Below are positions 1 to 5,800 of a DNA stretch of 7,162 bases, piece after piece. Both the position numbers and the translations under genes were made by a program. How positions within the stretch are numbered: position 1 is the first letter of the stretch; each line of letters opens with the position of its first letter. The stretch comes from Acidobacteriota bacterium. GTDB taxonomy: Bacteria > Acidobacteriota > UBA6911 > RPQK01 > JADFOI01. A model generated the notes under the pieces. The model saw nothing but the letters and a program-made list of their open reading frames with translations. It searched no databases and had not been told where the DNA came from. Where the stretch lies: contig JAPYTY010000100.1 of NCBI GenBank assembly GCA_029942065.1, positions 1 to 7,162 on the forward strand, read 5' to 3'.

Positions 1-21
1 GGGATGAATTCTACTTTGGGC

Positions 22-51
22 TTGGAACGTAGCCGTCGGAACGGTTACAAT
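22..51 (+). promoter_or_regulatory. Candidate sigma-70-type promoter for the small cysteine protein
   Basis: TTGGAA (22-27) and TACAAT (46-51) are separated by 18 bases, matching 4/6 and 5/6 of the vegetative consensus. Transcription would begin near 58, just before the AGGAGGG ribosome binding site at 61-67. This would leave a short leader and would exclude the GTG at 53 as a start codon. Seen by eye only; promoter consensus may differ in this lineage. Confidence 0.35.
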
Positions 52-60
52 AGTGGTTTC

Positions 61-67
61 AGGAGGG
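61..67 (+). promoter_or_regulatory. Strong Shine-Dalgarno that sets the start of the small cysteine protein
   Basis: AGGAGGG lies 9 bases before the GTG at 77. It favours that GTG over the in-frame GTG at 53, which lies upstream of the site and could not use it. Confidence 0.6.
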
Positions 68-76
68 ACGATTTCA

Positions 77-328
77 GTGATCAAGGACCTGCTTCCCAGA
101 CAAGTGGTGTGTACGGAAAAAGACCCGAAAGGGAAGTCTTGCCACGGCGGACTGAAACGCTATCATCCCTTCGCCAGCTATTACAATGAGCCGGATCCAG
201 TTCTACTCGGGGAAATCAAACAGGAGTTTCCAGAGGATGAAAAGCTGATTCTTCTCAAATGTGAGACCTGCCAAACGGTCTATCGGCTTCCTGAAGTTTT
301 GAAGGAGAAGTTCCAACAAGTCGGTTAG
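77..328 (+). CDS. Small four-cysteine (probable zinc-binding) protein of unknown function
   Basis: This reads as an 83-residue soluble protein starting at GTG 77, chosen for the AGGAGGG at 61-67; an in-frame GTG at 53 would add eight residues but sits before that site. Four cysteines fall in two groups: Cys12 and Cys22 near the N-terminus (within CTEKDPKGKSCHG) and Cys62-x2-Cys65 (KCETC) near the C-terminus. That spacing suggests one zinc-ribbon-like site formed by two knuckles, which is an inference. Between them is a region rich in Tyr and charged residues (LKRYHPFASYYNEPDP). There is no signal peptide or membrane segment, so a cytoplasmic location is likely. I do not recognise a named family. 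The next gene begins 12 bases after the stop, so the two may be co-transcribed. Coding is supported by the promoter, the ribosome site and the conserved-looking Cys pattern. Confidence 0.7.
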   Translation: MIKDLLPRQVVCTEKDPKGKSCHGGLKRYHPFASYYNEPDPVLLGEIKQEFPEDEKLILLKCETCQTVYRLPEVLKEKFQQVG

Positions 329-340
329 TACGCCGGATAG

Positions 341-1188
341 ATGCGGGTTAGCGCTCTTTTTTTCCATTCTTTCGACAACCACGGGCCTGGCCTGGGGACC
401 TGCCGGGCACGAATGGGTGACCAACCGGGCGCTCGACAGCCTGGTTGGAAGATTCGAAATCCTGCAAAATCAACACCGGGCCGTATTTGGTTAGACGTGC
501 CATGGGTGCGGATTAACGGAAAGGAAAAGATCCGGAAGAATCCTCGCGCCATTTCGTGGACACGGAGCGGTACGGCCGGGATCTCTTCATGGATCCGGAA
601 ACGGATCTCGATCGGCTGGTATTGCAGTTTGGAAGGCAGGCAATCAAACAAAATGGGACCGGTCCCTGGTCGGCAGAGATCACCTTTGACCTCCTCCTGA
701 ACGCATTCCGTATAAGAGACCTTGAATCCATTCTGCTTTACTCCTCGGATCTTTCCCATTACGTCGCCGATCTTCACCAGCCCTTGCACACGACCGAAAA
801 CTTCGACGGACAGCTCACAGGACAACTGGATATCCATGCCCGCTTTGAAAGTAAATTGCTGAACCGGTATCTGTCACGGGTCTCCTTTAATCAGGTCGAC
901 CCCACTGACCTGGGACCCGTGTTGCCGGCACTTTTCGATCTGGTTCTGGGAAGTCATCAGGAAGTGGACTCCGTTTTAAGGGCTGATGAGCGCATTGTTT
1001 CGGAACTCGCACTGGATCGCAAAGCCTATCGGGGGAGGGGGGAGGGACGAGACTTCCCTGAAGTCTACTTCGAACGGATGTTCGAGGAAGTAGGGGGGCT
1101 GCTGGAGGAACGTCTCAATCAGGCTGCCCACCGAGTCGCCTCTTTGTGGTGGATGGCCTGGAAGCAGGCGGGGGAGCCGGTGTTCTAG
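341..1188 (+). pseudogene. Broken zinc-dependent phospholipase C / S1-P1 nuclease family gene
   Basis: The protein is recognisable but its parts lie in three frames. ATG 341 opens MRVSALF; after the T7 run at 357-363 the frame must shift to give SILSTTTGLA-WGPAGHEW (to about 486); a second shift near 486-492 leads to LVRRAMGAD, then an in-frame TAA at 514-516, then RKGKDPEESSRHFVD and an open frame to TAG 1186-1188. Family ligands are all present: Trp1 and His6 (WGPAGH) just after a signal peptide ending GLA, Asp in MGAD, His in RHFVD, His-x3-Asp-x5-His in HYVADLHQPLH, and His-x3-Glu in HARFE. In this family the mature Trp1 and these residues bind three zinc ions, and the enzymes cleave phospholipids or nucleic acids outside the cell. 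The Glu ligand resembles phospholipase C more than P1 nuclease. Repaired length is about 281 residues, normal for the family. Alternatives are sequencing errors, or expression of only the piece from GTG 556. Confidence 0.75.
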
Positions 1189-1190
1189 GA

Positions 1191-1211
1191 GCACGGGTTT
1201 TCAACCCGTGC
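1191..1211. repeat. Perfect 9-bp stem inverted repeat just after the phospholipase-like gene
   Basis: Arms GCACGGGTT (1191-1199) and AACCCGTGC (1203-1211) flank a TTC loop. It starts 2 bases after the TAG at 1186-1188 and could end transcription, but no T-tract follows, so a factor-assisted terminator or RNA-stabilising hairpin, or a dispersed repeat, is equally possible. Confidence 0.75.
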
Positions 1212-1224
1212 GTTTCACGTTTCA
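1211..1224. repeat. Tandem heptamer CGTTTCA, two copies
   Basis: CGTTTCA occurs at 1211-1217 and 1218-1224, followed by a partial third copy (CGTT). It abuts the preceding hairpin. No function can be read from it. Confidence 0.6.
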
Positions 1225-1260
1225 CGTTCCAATTTGGCACGATCCGGCTGCCTGTTGTAG

Positions 1261-1279
1261 GGGCGCACTGGGTGCGCCC
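1261..1279. repeat. Perfect 8-bp stem inverted repeat
   Basis: Arms GGGCGCAC (1261-1268) and GTGCGCCC (1272-1279) enclose TGG. There is no T-tract after it. It looks like a dispersed intergenic palindrome rather than a classical terminator. Confidence 0.7.
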
Positions 1280-1349
1280 ACAGCAATGACTGTGAAGCGC
1301 CAGGAAGGATGCCGATTCCGGACGGTCGCTACATCGGGCAGAAAATCAG

Positions 1350-1372
1350 AAATCCGAACTCCCAAATCCGAA
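1350..1372. repeat. Direct repeat AAATCCGAA with 14-bp spacing
   Basis: AAATCCGAA is present at 1350-1358 and again at 1364-1372. A related AAATC lies just upstream (AAAATCAGA). It has the look of a decayed short tandem repeat. Confidence 0.5.
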
Positions 1373-1405
1373 GCCGGCCTGAACTTCAAACCCGGATCCT
1401 TTTCC

Positions 1406-1482
1406 ACGCGGAGCATAAGCTCCGCGTTTCTCCACTCCGAGCTTCAGCGAGGAGTTTCTCTGCGCGCGAAGCGCGCTTCTCC
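1406..1482. repeat. Array of three hairpins joined by a TTCTCY linker
   Basis: Unit A has arms ACGCGGAGC (1406-1414) and GCTCCGCGT (1419-1427) with loop ATAA. Unit B has arms ACTCCGAGCT (1434-1443) and AGCGAGGAGT (1446-1455) with a central G-A/A-G mismatch pair. Unit C has arms GCGCGC (1462-1467) and GCGCGC (1471-1476) with loop GAA. Each is followed by TTCTCC, TTCTCT or TTCTCC, and unit A is preceded by TTTTCC. Hairpins start at 1406, 1434 and 1462, exactly 28 bases apart. The array begins 9 bases beyond the deacetylase stop codon, so it may shape the 3' end of that transcript. The hairpin sequences differ while their form and linker are kept. Confidence 0.7.
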
Positions 1483-1491
1483 TGCCCCCCG

Positions 1492-2520
1492 TCACAATTC
1501 CCAAAAGGGCGAGAGCTTGGACTTCAAAACGTCCCGATAAATCTTGTAGTCATCGACCTGAGTCACAGGGAAATCGAACTTCCTGGGCTTCAAGGATGTC
1601 TCGATAGTAAGGAGTACGGCGTCACACAGAGCCGTCAAGTTGTATCCTCCTTCCAGCAGGTACAGCATTCGGCCTCCACAGACATCACCCGCTGTTTCGT
1701 TCAGAAGATTGACCAATGCTCCGAATCCTTCTGTTGAAAGAGTCATGCCGGCCAGGGGATCATCGCGATGCCCATCGTATCCTGCGGACACCAGGATGAG
1801 CTGAGGTTCGAATTGACGAACAATGGGGAGGAGCAGATCCCGAAAAAGATTGCAGTAAAAATGATCGCCGGTGCCGGCAGAAATGGGGAAGTTGGCGGTG
1901 AATCCCTGGCCCGGACCCGCACCGGTTTCTGAGAAGTGGCCGGTTCCGGGGTAAAAGGGATACTGATGGGTGGACAGGTACAGGACATCGGAACGGGAGT
2001 AAAAAATTTCCTGGGTTCCGTTTCCATGGTGGACATCGAAGTCGACAATCGCCACCCTTTGAGCCAGGCCCTCCCGGATTGCCCACTCGGCAGCTACCGC
2101 GATGTTGTTGAAAAGGCAGAACCCCATGGCTTTGTTTCTTTCCGCGTGGTGGCCGGGGGGACGAACGAGAGCAAATCCACCGTCGATCTTCTTCCGGGTT
2201 AACTGGTCGACCAGGCTCACGGCACTGCCGGCGGCCAGAAGAGCCACCTCGTACGAGTCGGCACTGGTACTGGTGTCGGCGTCCAGCTGGGAGAAGGCTG
2301 CTCCGGAAGTGGTTTGGACTTGGGCGAGATGCTCCGGGCTGTGGACGGCCCGAATCCACTGTTGTTGAGCGGGTGATGGAGGGATCCGGATCAGTTCATC
2401 GAGGTGCTCCCACTGCTCGAGCGCATCCAGCAGGGCGGTGATCCGCTGGGGCCGCTCGGGATGGCCCGCCGGAGTCAAATGACGGGTGAAAGAGGCATCG
2501 GAAACGATTCCGTATCGCAT
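1492..2520 (-). CDS. Class II histone-deacetylase-like amidohydrolase
   Basis: This 342-residue cytoplasmic protein belongs to the arginase/deacetylase fold, zinc-dependent enzymes that remove acetyl groups from lysine side chains, polyamines or other acylamides. Hallmarks in order: GHPERPQRI (residues 19-27), RPPGHHAE with the His124-His125 pair, GFCLFNN (133-139), the zinc motif DFDVHHGNG (Asp160, with ligands Asp162 and His164), SAGYDGHRDDPLAGM with zinc ligand Asp249, and LEGGYN with catalytic Tyr293. All catalytic residues are intact and the length is normal for bacterial members. The first codon is ATG at 2518-2520; no clear Shine-Dalgarno precedes it. The motif forms resemble class II rather than the class I-like AcuC proteins. 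The true substrate in bacteria of this kind cannot be read from sequence. It converges on the phospholipase-like gene and diverges from the protease gene, so it is probably a single-gene transcript. Confidence 0.95.
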   Translation of the reverse strand: MRYGIVSDASFTRHLTPAGHPERPQRITALLDALEQWEHLDELIRIPPSPAQQQWIRAVHSPEHLAQVQTTSGAAFSQLDADTSTSADSYEVALLAAGSAVSLVDQLTRKKIDGGFALVRPPGHHAERNKAMGFCLFNNIAVAAEWAIREGLAQRVAIVDFDVHHGNGTQEIFYSRSDVLYLSTHQYPFYPGTGHFSETGAGPGQGFTANFPISAGTGDHFYCNLFRDLLLPIVRQFEPQLILVSAGYDGHRDDPLAGMTLSTEGFGALVNLLNETAGDVCGGRMLYLLEGGYNLTALCDAVLLTIETSLKPRKFDFPVTQVDDYKIYRDVLKSKLSPFWEL

Positions 2521-2673
2521 AGAACAATGGTGAGGTGCTGTGTGTGTTCAGGGAAGAAAATTTTTTTCGGATTCACACTGAGGACAAATTCCGGGGCGCT
2601 ACCCTGGGTTGCCCTGCCCGAACCCGCCGCACCTCCGGCACGGCGCGGTGCGTTTCCTCGGATGGTAATATTG

Positions 2674-2679
2674 TATAAT
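2674..2679 (+). promoter_or_regulatory. Consensus -10 box (TATAAT), candidate protease promoter
   Basis: A perfect TATAAT lies in an AT-rich pocket within GC-rich DNA, on the strand of the protease gene. No good -35 is found at 16-18 bases; the nearest T-rich hexamer, TTTCCT at 2653-2658, is only 15 bases upstream. The inverted repeat 2628-2652 sits just before the box and could be an operator. If used, it gives a leader of about 160 bases before the ATG at 2845. Confidence 0.35.
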
Positions 2680-2693
2680 TTCCATGCACTAAT

Positions 2694-2734
2694 AAAGGAC
2701 CACCGAAATGCCTCCAATCGCGATAAGGAGGTGA
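2694..2734 (+). other. Possible seven-codon leader ORF ending inside a strong Shine-Dalgarno
   Basis: AAAGGA (2694-2699) precedes ATG 2708 by 8 bases. The frame reads MPPIARR and stops at TGA 2732-2734. Its last codons, AGG AGG TGA, form an AAGGAGGTGA sequence (2725-2734) that is almost a perfect anti-Shine-Dalgarno partner, yet no standard start codon is at the right distance downstream. This may be a leader peptide or a chance arrangement. Confidence 0.2.
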
Positions 2735-2746
2735 CTGCCCGCTGCC

Positions 2747-2772
2747 AGCCCGCATTATGCATCATCCGGGCT
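2747..2772. repeat. Inverted repeat with 6-bp arms in the protease leader
   Basis: Arms AGCCCG (2747-2752) and CGGGCT (2767-2772) flank a 14-base AT-rich loop that contains ATGCAT. It could fold as a hairpin in the protease mRNA leader or be a protein-binding site. The stem is short, so chance is possible. Confidence 0.35.
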
Positions 2773-2844
2773 AATCATGGGATAGGCAACTCCGGTATCG
2801 TGACGAAAAACAGACCCACTGCCATCAGAAACAGAGCCTTCTCC

Positions 2845-5800
2845 ATGAAAAGACTGGTCCTGGGGTTCATTGTTCTCGGCTTTCTATCCCAGCCGCTGCC
2901 GGCTTTTCAAAATCCCTCTCCTCTCGCGGAAGAATCGGAAACTTACCTGGTCGTTCTCAGGGAACTCTCGGTGGTCGAGAAGACTCTGGAGTGGACTCCC
3001 GAAGGATCAATGCAGCTTCGACGGGCCGTCCTCGGGAGTCTCGAAGCCGTTGGTTTTCAGCAGCAGATTGAGGATGACCAGTTGAGATTCCTTCGCACCT
3101 TTTCCCAAAGTTCTGCAGGGATCGGGACGGGGCGTCTGGATGTGTTGGACCGGCGGACTTATCTGCTCAACACGCTATTGGTCAGAGCCCCGGCCGGCGA
3201 AATTGACCGATTACGGGAACACCCGGAGGTCCGGGCAGTGTATCCCAATCGTGAGTTCCACCCCCTCCTGGACAGTGCCCCGTTTCTGATAGGAGCTCCT
3301 GAATTGTGGGAGGCCGTGGGAGGGGTGGGTCAAGCCGGCCAGGGGATGAGAATCGGTATCATCGATTCCGGGATCAATCAGGATCATCCCATGTTTCAAG
3401 GAGAGGGTTTCACGGCTCCGGTGGGATTCCCTCTGGGGGATGTGGGTTTCACGAACGACAAAATTATCGTGGCACGAACTTATGTGAAGCCGGAACTCGG
3501 TTTGAGGGAGCAGGACAATCAGACTCCCGAGGATGAGTTGGGTCACGGCTCCCAGGTGGCAGGCGTGGCGGGCGGCAGATTGGTGACGGATTCGCTGGTG
3601 ACCATTCAGGGAGTGGCTCCGCGTGCTTTTTTGGGAAGCTACAAGGTGTTCGGCAGCCCTTCCGTGAATCCCACCACAACGGCGGCTGCCCTGATTGCTG
3701 CCATTGAAGATGCCGTTCTGGATGGGATGGATGTGATCAATCTCAGTTTGGGAGGGCCGGCCCGCCATCCGGACCAGGATCCCGAGCAAATCGCCATATC
3801 GCTGGCTGTCGAAGCTGGAGTGGTGGTGGTTGCGGCCGCCGGTAATGCCGGCCCCGATCCCTATACCATCACTTCACCCGGAACCAGCCCGGATGCCATA
3901 ACGGTGGGAGCCTCCAGCAATGCTCGAATCTTCGCCAGCGCTCTGGAGATCACCGCCGATTCTTCATTGCCGATGGAACTGGAAAGGATTGGCTATGTTG
4001 CCGGCACTGGGGAAGTGATTTCCGAAAGTGTGGGCCCCCTGCCCATCGTCTCGGTTCGAACCCTGGATGAGACGGAACTAGCCTGTGAATCCCTTCCGAC
4101 CGGGAGTTTGTCCGGAAAGGTTGTCTTGATTCGACGAGGCACCTGCTTTTTTTCTCTCAAGGCCGGCAACGTGTTTGATGCCGATGCCGAGGGAATGGTG
4201 GTCTACAACAACGTGGAGGGCAGCGCGGTTGTCATGAGTGGTCTTGATGGAATCCAGGAACCGGCGGTCATGATCGAACGATCGTTCGGTGAAGCCCTGC
4301 GGGATTTTCTGATTGCCGGAGCACCTTCTGAAATTACCTTCAGGCCAGTCGACGAAAACGTGTCCTTTCCCACCCAGCCGGACCTGGTTGCTGAGTTCAG
4401 CGGTCGGGGCCCCAGCATTGACCTGACGATCAAACCCGATCTGACGGCACCGGGTGAAAATATTCATACGGCCTCCAATGAGACGGTTCCAGAACCCCGG
4501 TTTTCTCTGCAAAGCAGTGGAACCAGTTTTGCCACGCCTATGGTGTCCGGTGCGGCTGTGCTGATCAAACAGCAACATCCGGAGTGGGCCGAAAATATTT
4601 CCGCTGTCGAGATGGCCAGGGCCATCAAGTCGGCCCTGGTGAACACCACTGCCAGGAGTGCCGTCTGGCAGGGTGAGCCGGCGAACTCGATTCACACAGG
4701 GAACGGACGCCTGGACCTGGCGCGGGCCACCCGTGTCACGGCCGTACTGGACCCTGTCAGCGCGAGTTTCGGATTGGTGGAGCAGGATCTCTCCCTCCAT
4801 CTGGAGCGCTCCTTCAATTTGACCAACCTGGACCCGGGACTGCAATCGTTTGAAATAGAGTGGTCCGAAACGGTGGGGAACTCGACGGTTGAAATCACTG
4901 TTTCTCCATCTTCACTGACCCTCTCTTCCGGAGAGATCGGACAGTTCAGGGTGAGTGCGGATTTCGAACCGCCTCTGACCGGAGGTATTTTCGAAGGCTT
5001 TGTGCGCATCACCAGTGTGCATTCGGAAACCGATCTTTCCGCCACTTACTGGGGGGGGGTAACGGTCGAGGATGATTCGGTGGTTCTTCGGGTGGCCCAG
5101 GCGGGGCCATCTGGTTTTTCTACGCTGGCCTCGGCCCTGGATGCAGCTCAGCCGGGAAATGCAATTGAAATCTCCGATGATGGCATTTATTCGGAAGTTC
5201 TCAACATCACCCGCAACCGGGACGGACTCGATCTGGACGGACTGATTCTCAGGAGTGCTCCGGGAAAATTTCCGATCATCGATGCCGGGCCCGTCACCAA
5301 CACCGAGGCTGTGATCACCGTCTCGGATCTGGATCGGGTCACCATAGAGGGGCTTGGCATCAAGGGTGGAGCGGGAGGGATCAGTTTTCGGAATACATCC
5401 GGGGTCATTCGCAACAATACCATCGAGGACACACTCCAGAGTTCCTCCTCTCACGGCATTGCACTGTTCAGCAGCCGCGCCCATATATTTGGCAACATTC
5501 TCCGGGGAAACGGTGGCAGTGGAATCGTCGCGTTCGCTTCGAGCGCTCTGATCCAGGAGAACCAGATCGGAGGGGGCAACAGGATCCACGGCATCTTTGC
5601 CTCTCCTGGCGGACCTCTGGGAATCTTTGAGAATCAGATTGTGGACAACGGCAACGGGCAGTTCGAGGGGCAGGGGATTCGAATATCCAGTAATGAAGCC
5701 TTGATCAAGGGAAATACAATTCGGGGCTCCCAGGGAAGTTCAGGCGATGGGATCCGGGTGAGTGGAACCCCCTCCAGGGTGTCGTTTATGGATAACACGA

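Larger units (their letters stand above)
1189..1491. other. Non-coding convergent intergenic region rich in small palindromes
   Basis: This lies between the end of the phospholipase-like gene (plus) and the end of the deacetylase gene (minus). I see no credible protein. It contains two perfect hairpins (1191-1211 and 1261-1279), a tandem heptamer (1211-1224), a short direct repeat (1350-1372) and a three-hairpin array (1406-1482). Reading frames that cross it encode low-complexity, Arg/Ser-rich sequence of the kind produced by translated palindromes. It probably serves as a two-way transcription end; no canonical hairpin plus long T-tract is present. Confidence 0.7.
2521..2844. other. Divergent intergenic region between deacetylase and protease genes
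   Basis: No convincing gene lies here. Promoters for both flanking genes should be inside it. Visible elements are an A4T7 tract (2557-2567), a loose inverted repeat with arms CGCACC (2628-2633) and GGTGCG (2647-2652), a TATAAT (2674-2679), a mini-ORF with an overlapping strong Shine-Dalgarno-like sequence (2694-2734), and a 6-bp stem inverted repeat (2747-2772). No clear promoter could be assigned to the deacetylase side. Confidence 0.6.

Noticed and set aside
4..189. Plus-strand open frame of 61 codons at the window start
   Set aside because: It overlaps the better-supported small cysteine protein in another frame, has no ribosome site in view and is Arg/Ser-rich.
325..837. Minus-strand open frame of 170 codons
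   Set aside because: Antisense to the phospholipase-like gene, whose zinc-ligand motifs are clear on the plus strand.
1031..1046. G-rich stretch as a G-quadruplex
   Set aside because: The runs are G5-A-G6-A-G3, which do not supply four separate G3 tracts with loops; it encodes part of the phospholipase-like protein.
1406..1482. CRISPR array or tRNA
   Set aside because: The 28-nt period comes from hairpins of differing sequence, not identical repeats with unique spacers, and no tRNA cloverleaf can be drawn.
1309..1737. Plus-strand open frame of 142 codons
   Set aside because: It crosses the palindrome array and runs into the antisense of the deacetylase; low-complexity translation.
1760..2359. 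Minus-strand open frame of 199 codons
   Set aside because: A shifted-frame shadow of the deacetylase, whose frame holds all catalytic motifs.
2554..2587. Minus-strand promoter for the deacetylase (TTGTCC then AAAATT, 17-base spacer)
   Set aside because: The -10 hexamer matches only three of six consensus bases, too weak to report as a feature.
2475..2765. Minus-strand open frame of 96 codons in the divergent spacer
   Set aside because: It overlaps the deacetylase start in another frame, lacks a ribosome site and matches nothing I recognise.
3211..3789. Minus-strand open frame of 192 codons
   Set aside because: Antisense to the protease segment holding Asp174 and His234; His/Ser/Arg-rich with no family features.
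4078..4845. Minus-strand open frame of 255 codons inside the protease region
   Set aside because: It is antisense to a continuous frame with catalytic Ser561 and PA motifs; its translation is Arg/Gly/His-rich without any domain.
4912..5589. Minus-strand open frame of 225 codons
   Set aside because: Antisense to the Fn3-like and beta-helix parts of the protease; no recognisable motif or ribosome site.
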